From assembly GCA_022661535.1 (NCBI GenBank), contig JAKULF010000005.1, positions 2,914,001 to 2,978,000 of the forward strand: 64,000 nt of DNA, written 5' to 3'. Shown piece after piece: positions 21,974-33,392 of this stretch; position 1 is the stretch's first letter, and every line of letters begins with the position of its first letter. Source of the stretch: Eutypa lata. Taxonomy: Eukaryota > Ascomycota > Sordariomycetes > Xylariales > Diatrypaceae. The notes beneath the pieces were generated by a model. The model was not told where the DNA came from. It saw only the letters and a list, made by a program, of their open reading frames with translations, and did not search any database. The translations under genes were made by a program, and so were the position numbers.

Positions 21974-24900
21974 CTAATCTGCATCCTCAGGCAACACAGG
22001 TAAAGTCGTCCGAGCCGATCCAGCATGAGAGAGCGGAGGCCTTGAAGATCTAGGCAAGTAATCCGTTTCCCCATCCGACGCAGACGACGATGACGGCGTC
22101 AACTGTCTCTCAGCGACTTTCCTTGCCAGAACCTCGGTATACGACGAGGATGGTGCTCGCGGCGGCGTGGACTCATCAACCACGCCAGAAGAGGCCCTCG
22201 AACCACCTGGCACCACCTCGTTATTAACGTTACTTGTTGCCGCCGTAGCCTGGAAGTAGTCCCCGCGACGATTGGGCGTCGTGGCGGGCTCCGAGTCGTA
22301 TCCTACATCCGTATTTTGGTCTCCCCCGTCCTGCCCCTGCCCCTGTTGCTGCTGCCGCCGCTGCCGTTCGTGCTCGTAGTAGTCCGGCGGTGGCGCCGTA
22401 GCCGCTCTCCTAGTGGGGGATGGGCGACGTGACCCCGAAGAGTCCATCGTCGCATCATCAATATCATTATTATTATTGTCATCATCATCATCATCACGAT
22501 CGTGGTCGTTATCACTAGGCGGACTCATCGCCACGAACCCGCTACCACTACTACTGCTCCGTCCGTACCCACGGCCCCAACCTAGTCCACGACCGCGGCC
22601 CTGCTGCTGCTGATGCGGCATCGCCTGGCGCCGCGCGATCTCGAGGAGCGTCTGGCTCGGGCTCTGGCGGTACCGCGCGCGTGGCCAGCTGTCGGGGAAC
22701 CGGCCATACGGGAAGGCTCCACCGGTAGGGGGAGCCGAGGTAGGCGGCGAGTCGATCGAGATCATGGGGCCGCTGTTGCCGCGGTTCTCCGGGCTGTTAT
22801 CCTTCGTATTGATCCCTCCTGCCTTCTCACCTCTAGGAGTAGACGGGAAGAAAGTAGGCGAGGCAGCGAGGAACTGGCTCGGGTAGTACGACTCGGAGAA
22901 GCCACCACCCATCACACCCATACCACCACCACCACCACCGCCGCCACGAGAAGAGAAAATCACGAGAACCAGACAGACGAGCAGCAGGGCGCTCTGCGCG
23001 ATGGCCATGCGCTTCTGGAAGACGACCTCGTCGGCGAGGACGCCGAGGCGCTCGCCGAGGGCGACGAGCTCGCGCTCGGCCTGCTCACGCTGCGACTCGA
23101 GCGCGATCACCGTCGACTGCCAGATGGCGTCGCACTGGGACCGGGCGTCGCGCAGCTCCACCAGCACCGTGCGGTTCAGCTCCCCGAGGAAGGCGTCCAC
23201 CCGGCTCACCTGGCGGCGCTCGAGCCGCGCCAGCGCGCTGCGCAGGAACTGGGACTGCTGCTCGATGTATTGGAGGGAGAGGGTCGTGTTGGACTCGAGG
23301 GTCTGGAGGCGCTTGGTCAGGGTCTTGAAGAAGGAGTCTTGCACCGTGGGGGACGGCGCCGGCGGGGATGATGAGGCGGATGTTGCGGTGCTGGTGCTGG
23401 TGCTGTTGCTGTTGGTGCCGGTGGAGGATGTCGGTTTTTCGTTATTGTTGTTGGTGTTGGTGTTGGTGTTGCTGCTGCGCGACGTTGGAGGGGAGCTGCC
23501 GCTGCTGCTAGACCCCGGGGGAGGAGGCGCACCCTTGGAGGCTGTTGGTTTTGAGGCTGGTGGCTTTACGACAGATGTCGGGGCTACTGTTTTACTGTTC
23601 TTCGAGACGGTCCGGCCGCTCAGAGAAGACTGTGTAGATATGGGTGGGGTATCATTATTAGATGGTGCTGTCGCGGAATCATTCACGTGTCCCGATGAAG
23701 TAATAGACAGAGATGAAGCAGAGGTGGAATTAACTTCTGTTGTATTAGTAGTGACGGAATCCGCCGGCGTCTCTTTACTAGGCGTTGTAGCGCCGGCACC
23801 GGACAAGTCGCTTGTAGGTGATTCTGTGAGTTGAGAAGTAGCTTCTGTTGAGACGTTCGAGGTGATTCCGGAGGTCTGTTCAGGAGTTCTTGGCGGCCGC
23901 GGTTTGGCGGCGGCCGCGCTCTGCTCACTAACTTCCTCAGGGGAGATCGAAGAATACGGCGAGTCGGTGGCTAGCGAGGTGGAATTTGGTAGGAACATGT
24001 ATTGAAAGTAGGACGGGTCCCAATATGCCATCCATTCGCTTTGTTTTGGCTGGACCATAGGCAAATCGATCGGAGCTGGTTCAGCTACATGCGTTTCTTC
24101 TTCTTCGTCTTCGTCTTCTTCTTCTTCTTCATTTTCGTTTTCGTTTTCTTCTTCTTTGCGGTCTTCAACAGCAATTTCTTCTGTCTCCTCTGCTTCTTCC
24201 GCGTCTTCTACTGGTGTCTTGCTAGCTTCCTCTTCGCCCTCGAGCTCGGCCGGATCGACGGCCCTCAGCGAGTCAAGCATCCGCATCCCATGAACTCGCA
24301 GGAGTGATAATGGGCAGTAGTACTCGTTCCCGTAGTGGTTCAATATCTCGACCCGCAGATACCTCGCCCAGATCCGGGGGTTCTCCACCAGGAAAGCCTG
24401 GATATCTCTCGCGTTGCGAGCCTCGAACGTGCCCAGAACCGTCCACTTGTCCAGCTTGACAGGGTACCGGTCGCTCACGCTGACGCGGAACTGGCGTATC
24501 ATGCTCGAGAAGAACTCATAGTTCGCGAGGACGACAGTGTCGACGAGGATCACGTCGCTCAGCTCGACAATGAAGAACTTGTTCCGCGTGGCGCATTCCA
24601 TCAGCATGTACGAGTCCTTGCTCTCGCCCAGGATGGCCGTGGGGTTCTTGGTCCCCGGGCTGGTCTTCAGGGTGGTGGCCCCGGCGTCGAACGACGAGTA
24701 CGAGAACCTCTCCTTGCACGTCTTCCCGGCGTCCTTACTGCGGTAGACGGCCAGGTCCTCGTCGTACGTGGTCGCCAGGTCCGCCTTCTCTTCTTTGTCC
24801 TTATCCTGGGAGGACGGCCTCGTGCCGGCGGTGATCTCGGATATCTTGTCCGAGTAGGCGTCGAAGTCGAGCGAGATCTCGCCATCCTCGCCCCCGAGCG

Positions 24901-25381
24901 CGTCGAAGTCTCCCGGCGGTTGGCGATCCTGCCTTTTCCGGGGCTTCGCGTCTAGAGCTTCCTGGTCGGACTTCGCAGCCATCATCGCCTTCCACTCTTC
25001 GAAAGACATGAATGCACCGGTACTGAGATCATCATCGCCATCTTCGCCCGCCTCCGCATCGTCGGTAGCGGTGCTGCTGCCATCGGCGCTGGTGGTTGCT
25101 GACGCGGTAGTGGTAGAGGTCGCAGTGGCGCTAACGGACTCGGGGTTCGATAGAGGCGAGGGACTCGAAGTCAGGCATTGCTGAGGCAGGGTGTGGGTGA
25201 TGTAGTTGACGGTTCTCGACTCGCAGGTCGGTTCGCTCGACGAAGAAGACACTCTCGTCGCTGTCGCATCTCGACTGGGTGGCGATACAGTGTCGCTCTG
25301 TCCAAGGACGTGGGTAAATTGTACTATCAAGAGTGTTAAAGCTCTGGGGTTCAGTCGGATACCCGCTGCAGAGAGCCGCAT
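21974..25381 (-). CDS. slp1: Slp1-type SUN-domain ER membrane protein
   Basis: Single-exon frame of 1,135 residues. The N-terminus (residues 1-28, ending VQFTHVLGQ) looks like a signal peptide. A SUN domain at about residues 222-370 contains FSYSSFDAGATTL, KDSYMLMECATRNKFFIVEL, IRQFRVSVSDRYPVKLDKW and YYCPLSLLRVHGMRM, the pattern of the Slp1/SUCO subfamily rather than Sad1-type LINC proteins. A long acidic and Ser/Thr-rich linker follows, then a coiled coil (about 690-790) and one membrane span (about 792-812, ALLLVCLVLVIF), leaving a low-complexity Gly/Gln/Asp/Asn-rich C-terminal tail. In yeast, Slp1 with Emp65 protects unassembled soluble ER proteins from degradation; that role is inferred here. 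The acidic, poly-Gly and poly-Asp/Asn runs come from unstable trinucleotide tracts. Confidence 0.85.
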   Translation of the reverse strand: MRLSAAGIRLNPRALTLLIVQFTHVLGQSDTVSPPSRDATATRVSSSSSEPTCESRTVNYITHTLPQQCLTSSPSPLSNPESVSATATSTTTASATTSADGSSTATDDAEAGEDGDDDLSTGAFMSFEEWKAMMAAKSDQEALDAKPRKRQDRQPPGDFDALGGEDGEISLDFDAYSDKISEITAGTRPSSQDKDKEEKADLATTYDEDLAVYRSKDAGKTCKERFSYSSFDAGATTLKTSPGTKNPTAILGESKDSYMLMECATRNKFFIVELSDVILVDTVVLANYEFFSSMIRQFRVSVSDRYPVKLDKWTVLGTFEARNARDIQAFLVENPRIWARYLRVEILNHYGNEYYCPLSLLRVHGMRMLDSLRAVDPAELEGEEEASKTPVEDAEEAEETEEIAVEDRKEEENENENEEEEEDEDEEEETHVAEPAPIDLPMVQPKQSEWMAYWDPSYFQYMFLPNSTSLATDSPYSSISPEEVSEQSAAAAKPRPPRTPEQTSGITSNVSTEATSQLTESPTSDLSGAGATTPSKETPADSVTTNTTEVNSTSASSLSITSSGHVNDSATAPSNNDTPPISTQSSLSGRTVSKNSKTVAPTSVVKPPASKPTASKGAPPPPGSSSSGSSPPTSRSSNTNTNTNNNNEKPTSSTGTNSNSTSTSTATSASSSPPAPSPTVQDSFFKTLTKRLQTLESNTTLSLQYIEQQSQFLRSALARLERRQVSRVDAFLGELNRTVLVELRDARSQCDAIWQSTVIALESQREQAERELVALGERLGVLADEVVFQKRMAIAQSALLLVCLVLVIFSSRGGGGGGGGMGVMGGGFSESYYPSQFLAASPTFFPSTPRGEKAGGINTKDNSPENRGNSGPMISIDSPPTSAPPTGGAFPYGRFPDSWPRARYRQSPSQTLLEIARRQAMPHQQQQGRGRGLGWGRGYGRSSSSGSGFVAMSPPSDNDHDRDDDDDDNNNNDIDDATMDSSGSRRPSPTRRAATAPPPDYYEHERQRRQQQQGQGQDGGDQNTDVGYDSEPATTPNRRGDYFQATAATSNVNNEVVPGGSRASSGVVDESTPPRAPSSSYTEVLARKVAERQLTPSSSSASDGETDYLPRSSRPPLSHAGSARTTLPVLPEDAD

Positions 25382-25983
25382 GCTGAATATTGCTGCCAGC
25401 TAGTAGAGAGACAGCACTCCATTGATCCAGTTCTGTATAATATGATATTTCTTGGGCATTCAAGGAGTGTAGGAGTAGAAAGGTGTCAATCATCTGACGT
25501 AACATAAATTCATCTTCTGCAGGTCTTATTATTAGTCAGTCTTAGTTAAGTTTGGCTGGGGCTGGCCGCTAACTAGTTAGGCAAGTTAGAGGACCTGAAT
25601 TTCCATTGTCTTGGCATTGGGGGAGATCTTTTAGTGCATAGCAGCCACTAGTTAAGACAGTATAATTGGTATTTATGCCCCAACTGAGCAAAGAGCATCA
25701 ACTACTTCGTAAAATAGTCAGAATCCAGTGTTCTCTTTCTCTTTCACTTTCTCTTTCAAATTAAGATCCAATTATTTATCCATTATACCTTCGTTTCCAC
25801 ATGTCAGCCATCAGTTCTATAGTTATGTACTCAATTACACCTTGTAGTTTGACAATAGTTATCGACCTTAACTTTATATGCATCTCGAGCAACCCTGTCT
25901 ACATGACTTCCTAGGAAGTTGAATAAGTATCTCTATCCCCATGACTTTCCAGGAGAGAAGATGTAAATCAAAAGACCATCCTC
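25382..25983. other. Intergenic region slp1 promoter / NLR-like 3' end
   Basis: This 600-bp spacer holds the slp1 upstream region and the 3' UTR of the NLR-like gene. A CTTTCT-type pyrimidine repeat lies at about 25732-25758. Nothing else is recognisable. Confidence 0.5.
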
Positions 25984-28900
25984 TCAACCCAGATTCGTAC
26001 ATCTGACCATAGCAACTTCTCCGTTCCTCGGACATATGAAAGTTCTTTCGGTTTCTGATATAGCCCCAATAGATAAACAGTCCTTGCTTATCCAATCCCC
26101 CGGCAAGAAAAATAATTCTTGCGGTCTCTGTCCTGTATTTACTCTTGAATTGCGGGCTCGGCTGTCATCCTGTGTGGTTGTCTGAGTGACTGGGAGAGTT
26201 CTGTGCTCGCTTGCAATCCAGGATAAGCGGACAGAAGAGACGGAAAACCACTTAGAGATGAAAACGAGGCGGTCACCTCGAAGAAGAGTAAGTGCCGTCA
26301 GTATGTCTGAGGACAACTCCGCATCTAGGGACTTGAGGTCTAGCGTCAGTGGGCCGGAGGCGCCTTCAACCTGGAGTCTTTCAGTTTCTAAAAAGAAGAA
26401 CTTCACACGGGGGCTGTGTTTCGAATGTGTCATCTGCAAGAGAATGTGCTTCTTGTCTTGAGAGACTATGGCCTTGTCGACATTGAACATATCCCTTTCC
26501 CGGCACTCATCGTGGATACTTTCCGGGGGGCAACTGAGGGTGAGCTTCTGGTGTAAGGTCAAATTCCAATCAAGAACTTGGACCGAAAGCGGCCCGATTC
26601 CCACGACGAGCGTTGGGTTTTCAGGGTGTACGATCCATCGACGGGGTTCGGTGTCATCTAGCTCCTTAGAGTGTACCACTGAAAACGTTTGGAGTGAGAT
26701 GATATGCACTTGGGATGGATTGTATACCAGAAGGAGGCCAGAACCAGGCTCAAATAGGAGCTGTGAGATTGGCCTGTTCGCGAATTGTCTCATGGGTATA
26801 GCGGCCTGCTGCTCGACCTCAGGGGTCCCATTTCCGTCGCCGTACTTGACTGACATCAAAGTGACGTACTTGCTAGCGTTAGTGAAGCAGAGAAGCTTAC
26901 CATCTATGCTCCAGGCAATTCTCTCAACGGTGAATCTTGCTCCGGAAACGTAGATGGTGCTAATCTTATCACGGCGGACGTTATGCAGGCTTACAATGCC
27001 TCGAGAGGATCCACTACAGCACAAACCGCCGACGGGGCATTGTGAAAGAGCCGTGATGGAATCTACGACCCTGCTGGCAACGCCTGATACGTCCGTAGAT
27101 AAGGGTGCATTGTATTCGCTAGGAGAGTCTCTGTTTGCACCCGAAGTAACATTGAAATTGGCCAAAGCACTTGGTTCCCAAGCGTTTGCATGGTAACCTC
27201 TGATATCGTACAGCCGTCGTGAGTCAGGACTAAAGGTTAAACTGAAAACAGCATCTTGGGACGTCAGTTGGTATAGCAGAGTGAAATGAGCTGCTGTATA
27301 GAGTTTGACTCTGCCATGGCCATCACCGGTAGCGAAGAGTTCTCCATCGCTACTCATACACAATTGTGTGGCTCCCGTTGAAACTTCATCCAGTTTGTCG
27401 TCGTAGGGTGCCCATTTGAAAACTGACCCTTCGAAGTTTAATGCAAGTACTTCAGGCAGATATGGATGCCATAAAAGGGTCCGTATTTCGCGAATCACCA
27501 CGCCGTCATTGTTTTGACGACGATGACCGATGTGTATAGGCCCATCAAGCTCCCACGCTGATATCGGGTAACGCCGGTATCCAACGGCAGCTAGGGTACC
27601 ATCATGGCTTAAAGCTATTTGGCTGGCGGAATTCGCGAACTGCCCCTCGATCTCCTCTTCTTCTAGTTCGGCTACCAGCTGCCATGTTGGTTGCGGCTCG
27701 CTTAAGTCGAGCGATCGGACACGACGATCGTCGGTGCTAACGAGAAGCACTGAATTATCATGACTGAAAAGCATTGACAAAGGTATAGCTCTGGATTTCA
27801 AACTTTCCACGCAGCAGATACACTCCCCCGAAGAGACTTTCCAAATTTTTAGTGTGTGATACCCGTAGGTAGCTAGCAGTGTGGCGCTGTTGTTGAACTG
27901 CATCTTTTGCACGCGCTCCGCGTGGTCGAGAGGGCTAGTTGCCGATTCGCGGAAGTCGAAAGCGTCGTAGAGTAAGACCTTGCCAGAAGATGTCAGGACA
28001 GCGACCTGTGAGCCAGCAGCATCTATGGCAGACGTGAAGGCGGTGCCGAGGGAGATTCTTGCGATTAAGTCGTCCCATTTCTCAGCGGACAACCCGCTAA
28101 CCAATAGCCCGTTTTTCTTAGCGAATTGTTGATAAATCGGAGAGTTCCTCGGGCAAAAGGGGGGGATCAAGTCGAAAATGGCGTCCGGTCGTCGTCGTAA
28201 GACATGCCCGAACTTCCCAGGGATTCGCAACATGTCGAATGACCAGTTCTCGAAAAGCTCTTGCTCAAGTAACCCGGCTCCCGTATCCCACTGCCGTGTC
28301 TTTGACACAAATTGAGACAGGTTTCGAGACGATTGCACCATAGCCTGCAAGTGACCACTGATTGACAGGGCATAAATCCATATAAGTGGCCATCTTCCCG
28401 TCAAGAACGTCTTCAAAGTTGCGAGACAGTCATTATCGCCATGTGCGACATGGACCAGGTGTGATGACCAGTATTCTATAGCGTATCGTATAAACGAGAG
28501 GTCTTGATGGCGAGCAAGTCTTACTCGTAGATTGTTCGACATGAGGCACCGCATCGTGTCGAGAAACAACTGCTTGTGTGCATCTTCCCAATTTATCTGC
28601 AATGGACGGTCTTCGTGGCCGTGCAGAAGATATTCCCGCGCAGTATGATGGACCAGGTTGATATTCCAATCATTATCAACAACAACGAAGCCTCCGCAGA
28701 GATCTATCACGGTCCGGTAAAGGTCTAGTATATTTTGAACGATATCACCAAGAGCCTGTGCCAGTCCATCAATAGACAGAGATTGAAGTGAGCAAGTAAT
28801 ACACTGTATGATACGCGTCGCCAACATCCGATCGCGCATATTAGGAAGTGCCATCACTGATGATGCCATTCGGTCATAGATGGCCTCCATACCGATAGGG

Positions 28901-30988
28901 AAATCTCGCAGGGCCGAATCTATGTCAGTATACGTATAACATTGGTTCACCTTGTCTATAGCAAGGCTGACCCACTGCATACCTAATTAGCGTCGAAGGG
29001 AGTGCGAAATTCAGGGGTAGTGCTCACAAGGAAATTGTTTTGTGAGGCCTCAACGATCCGCCTTTCTACGTCCCCTCTGACCTCTGACGTTCCGGAAACC
29101 CTGAGCTCCGTACGGATATGCTGGCGTATATCTTCTAGGTGGCCCTCAATATTTATAGTCCTGAGTATCACATGCTGGGGAGGTCGTTCAAATGCAGAAA
29201 TGATTTCTGAACTCCTACGTGATGTGATGAAAATGCGTATAGGAAAAGACGGTGTGACACTCATAAGTAATCTCACAAATGCTCGAGGATCTTCACTCTC
29301 ATCCAATCCGTCGATAATCCAGTACACAGGGGCGATTTCATCCAGTTTGAAAATGATAGATTTGAAAATACGATCCCAAAGAATTCGAGCATCAGCAGAT
29401 TCGAAGTCTAGAGTTTCGTCTAGGAGGACCGCCATCTTCTCCATGAGACCCGAATTTGTTTGCGCTAGTTGGAACGCGAGAGAACGGAGCAGCAAACTGA
29501 TGGTGCGCTTCAGCCCATCTCCGTATCGAATGAAGAAGTATTGGCAGCACCGGCCTGATTCTACCAGACTGTTTACAACGAAAGATGCCAGTACTGACTT
29601 GCCAGTTGCCGCATCTCCACTGAGCCACAAGATGTGATGTCGTCTATCTATCGCATCTCTCCACCCTAGGAAGTCCTTGTCATGAATGATCCATTCGTTT
29701 GTGCCTTCTGTCCATCGATCCCTGAAGAATATGTAGTCTGTGCTTGGCAGGTCGGGAAGCCCAAGTGTTGTTCTCAAGTGAAGTAAGGCACGCCTGTCTG
29801 ATAAATTGGGGGTTCTCCCGTTATTTCTTGACATGGTCTTACTCACAAGCGACTTGAGGATATTACGTATTGTGATATAATTCGGGTCTTCGGGGCTCTC
29901 ATACTTGCACACACCATGGTGATCTGCATTCATCGCCGTGGAAACCTCCCCTGGATATCCCAGCACAGACGAATCTTTCTCGACAATCATCTATGTCTTT
30001 GATTAGTACTTCAGATGACTCTAGTATTTTTTAAACGAAACTTACCACACTTGCATTTTTAACCCCAATAGATGTGGGTAGTGTTTCGTAAAAGGATACG
30101 ATTTCAAGTTTCGGCGCGATATGCCTGAATTGTTCGTTCAACCTTTGCAGCGTTAGGGAGTTCTTTATCAAGTCGGCCACGTATTGTTTCGAGTTGGTAA
30201 GTATCATTGCATCTAGGATACGATTCAAAGTCCGAGCGAGGTTCGTGCCACGGTGCGGTGTGGCAAGAAACGTGATTGCGCGTACGGCTTTGATGATCTC
30301 TTCGAACTGGGGGTCATGTTGACCTTGTAGATATGCCTGTCGAGATTAATAACCTTTCGCAGATTAAACGAAACGCATCGAAGGTTTTATTTTACCTCCT
30401 TAACAATAAGACCACCCATACTATGGGCAACGAATATGATAGGAGCGCTCCCTATATTCAGATCTTCCAAGCTCTGGCCTTTGGCGTATTTGAGATTAAA
30501 CAGAAGATCTTTGGCAAAATCGAGGACTGACGTGGTGATGCTACCAGTTTTATGGAATGATGCATCGTATCCAAATGTCAGGATCCGTGCTAGACAAAGA
30601 TCCGGCTCTAGCGGGAGGAAGGTTGAAGGCCAGAAGAGTTCCGGATCCCGGTTCTTCGACCATGTCCACCTGCTAGTTCCACCAAGACCATGGACGAAAA
30701 TGATATCCGCCTTGCGGCCACTGTCCGGTGCGTATACCACATTGAGACCGAGCGGTCCGGGACCGAAGTTCGTGCCTTCTTAGCCAATAGTATCAGTTAC
30801 TATTATCCTCCCGGAGGTTGAAAGAGAACTCCTATATGAACTGCAGGTAGAAGCACCAGAGGATACGAGGGTAGCAGGATCCTTCTGGCCCCTTTTCCCT
30901 TTCCATGCCGCAATCTTCTTAAGCTTTGAATTTGGTTGTTAGCTAATAATTTACGGACGAGTAGAATATGTGTGCGTTAACTCACCAT
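25984..30988 (-). pseudogene. SesB-type esterase / NACHT / WD40 NLR-like gene with a premature stop
   Basis: The domain order is that of fungal NLR-like proteins used in non-self recognition and heterokaryon incompatibility. The best model is a start ATG at 30988-30986, then exons 30923-30396, 30336-30046, 29990-29028 and 28974-25984, with four 53-62-nt introns, about 1,590 codons. The alpha/beta-hydrolase domain has HGLGG (about residue 79) and the nucleophile in HSMGG (Ser169), then FLATPHRGTNL. A conserved linker contains VEKDSSVLGYPGE and DADHHGVCKYESP-like sequence (here NADHHGVCKYESP). The NACHT has Walker A GDAATGKS (29595-29618) and Walker B WIIDGLDE. The C-terminal 997 codons begin WVSLAIDKV and hold WD40-like repeats. 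One in-frame TAA at 30780-30782 (codon 49), between the Ser-rich linker and the esterase, is not removed by any consensus intron. The first Met after it is in HSMGG, so reinitiation would lose the esterase. Confidence 0.75.
30780..30782 (-). other. In-frame TAA disrupting the NLR-like gene
   Basis: The frame reads Asp-Thr-Ile-Gly-stop-Glu-Gly-Thr-Asn-Phe-Gly. The 47 codons before it and 128 codons after it are in the same frame and both resemble the family. Acceptors just after it (CTAAG, AAGAAG) would need a phase-1 donor; the only GT dinucleotides in that phase have non-consensus contexts (GTGCTT, GTTCAT, GTTCTC). Confidence 0.7.
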
Positions 30989-32081
30989 AATTTTCAGCCA
31001 GGCAAGGAAGTCCCAAGACTAGCAAGAACCCCCGTGTCGTTCCTGTCAAAAGCCTAGATAAGGTCCTAAATGGCTCATACTCCGACCGCATGCGATTTCT
31101 GGACCCGATTCATCATCTAACGTGATATGTAAAAAGGGGTGGATCGTGATCAAGCCAGCCCATATGCTTCAAATTCTATAATGCGTGTCAGGGCAGCTGA
31201 AGGGCGGTAACTGACCATTTCCACCCCAGAAATAAAGGCAACTTTTTGGCCCCCACGAAACGAAGGCGGCTAGTTAGCAATTAAGTAGCCAACGAGGTAG
31301 CCTTCCAATGAGGGGTAAGCGAGTAGGCCGCTGGGGCGAGGCAGAATAATTGGCTTCTAGTTATAACTGGTTATGCATTGGGATGGGGCCAGAGGCCAAG
31401 CGACCCAGCGGCCTTCTTCGCAGGGTTGTTACCCTCATATTATTCCAATGACGATTCTTCTCGCTCACTGTAATATCTAGCTCTGTTACGGCTGAATTTA
31501 TTGGTATTCAGTCAAATACATGAACGCGTTGCATTATAATCCGAGGCCCTAGATGTTCCAAGGTGTTAGGAACTCGAAAGTGCTTGGTTTATAGGCTCTA
31601 CCTAGTCTCTCTGGTGATTAATACCGTGCTGGTACAACAGCTGACTGGCGCCTGTCATAACCTAGCTGTACTACCTATTACATCATTAAATGAATCACAT
31701 AGATAAGTCACATTACTTAGGTGTATTATTTTCCCATATTTATTCACTGTATTGCTTGAATATAAATTCAATACAGACTGTGGATCTAAGTGGTGCGGCT
31801 AGGTATGGTCGCTAGGTGATTCAGATAGGGGGTTGTACTTAGCTTAGGGGTTATGACAAAGTCAGTTACCTACCTACCTACGAGTGAGGTGAATCAAGGC
31901 ATGACACAGCACATATAACAACCCTTAAACCAAAACATAACATAAGCCAGCAACTATCCACCGTTTTGCAACGACCACTACGGTGCCATAACCGCCATCA
32001 AAAGGCCTCATGTTTTCACATCTCTACATCTAATTCTACGACCCGATTGACGTCGACTCCATCGGATAAAGTGTAGATACC
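30989..32081. other. Divergent intergenic region NLR-like/fructosamine kinase
   Basis: About 1.1 kb, becoming A/T-rich at 31440-31920, with a TACCTACCTACCTA run at about 31867-31880. No gene is supportable. If the NLR-like gene has further 5' exons they would lie in the first few hundred bases here. Confidence 0.45.
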
Positions 32082-33392
32082 ATGGCACCCATCAAGAATG
32101 TACAAGGAGACTTTGCGATCGACCAAGCGATCGTAGACGGTAGGTATTGTTCAAAACCCGCATATGCGGAGCACGTACTCACTGTAATGTTAGTCATGCC
32201 GAAAGGAACCAGCGTGATCTCAGCCGAAGAATGGAATCTTTCAGCCTGGACACGGATCGCGAAGATCAACACCGTCCTTGCGGATGGGAGTCCCAAGAGA
32301 TATTTCCTCAAGGTATTTATACACACACACACACATACGCATACGCAAGGCACTACAGGAACATGTGATGAGATAAGGCTAACATGAAAACTACAGTGCG
32401 GAACTGGGAAACTAGCTCAAACGCACATATGGGGCGAACATCACTCCGCGAGCATCATAGCATCCTGCGCGCCGGGCTATGGACCCAGTCCGGTTGGAAA
32501 GGGGGTATACCTAGACGAGAGCAACATACCTACCTACTTCTACCTCCAAGACTTCCACGACATGGACACGAAATCACCGCCCGATCCAGCGGGGCTCGCC
32601 GCGACCATGGCGAAGCTCCACCGGCAAGCCGCGTCGCCCAACGGGCGATTCGGGTACTCCATCGTGACGGGTCGCGGGACGCTCGACCGGCCCGCCGCGC
32701 ACTGGAGCTCGAGCTGGGCCAGCCAGTTCGCGTACCTGCTGCGGGATCTCCTGAAGCTCGACAGCCAAGTCAACGGGCCGTGGGCCGAGCTCGAAGCGGC
32801 GAGCAAGCAGCTCCTCGAGCGCGTCATCCCGAGGCTCCTGGGCGCCCTGCAAGCCGAGGGGCGCAGCATCGCGCCGGTTCTCGTCCACGGCGACCTCTGG
32901 GAGGGGAACGTGGCCACCGACCTCGGAACGGGTAACGTCATCGTGTTCGACTTCGACGAGTGCATGTACGCCCACAACGAGATCGAGATGGGGACCTGGA
33001 GGTGCCGGTGGGCCACCCACTTCGCCTCCCCCGTGTACATGCAGGCCTACGCGCAGGAGATCGCACCTTCGGAGCCCGAGGAGGAGTTTGACGACCGCAA
33101 CAGGCTGTACGCCATCAAGGCGGCGATGTGCGACTCGGCCGGCCATCGGGGGAGCGTGTCGAGGCAAATGTGAGTTCCCAAGACCCGAACCAACTGCTGG
33201 CATTGGTAGTATGACATGGCCCTGCTGACACTGATCTTTGATGAATCCATCAGAGCCTATAATGACATGCTTTTCCTCTGCGAGAAGTATGCTCCTCTGG
33301 AAAGCCTGGAACGGTACGACCCCGAGAAGGATATCAGTGTGACGGGCGTCCAGAATGCGTACGATGTGATGGCTGGGGCGGTTGAGCTGTAA
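32082..33392 (+). CDS. Fructosamine/ketosamine-3-kinase family protein
   Basis: Exons 32082-32312, 32397-33169 and 33254-33392 give 380 residues. The fold is the aminoglycoside-phosphotransferase-like kinase of the fructosamine-kinase family, which phosphorylates sugar adducts on protein lysines so that they fall off (deglycation). Seen motifs are RYFLK before intron 1 (family nucleotide-binding region), GEHHSASIIASCAPGYGP, the catalytic loop HGDLWEGNV (about residues 241-249) and the metal-binding FDFDE (261-265), followed by the typical EIEMGTWR segment. Intron 1 contains a short CA/TA repeat (about 32321-32343). Exon 2 has very GC-rich third positions compared with exon 1. Many fungi carry several such paralogues, so the substrate (fructosamine, ribulosamine or another) is unknown. 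Confidence 0.87.

Noticed and set aside
22613..23834. Long plus-strand frames opposite slp1
   Set aside because: Antisense shadows of a GC-rich, low-complexity exon with no recognised domain.
30387..30740. Stand-alone short esterase gene
   Set aside because: No ATG start; the segment continues in frame upstream and splices downstream into the NACHT exon, so it belongs to the NLR-like gene.
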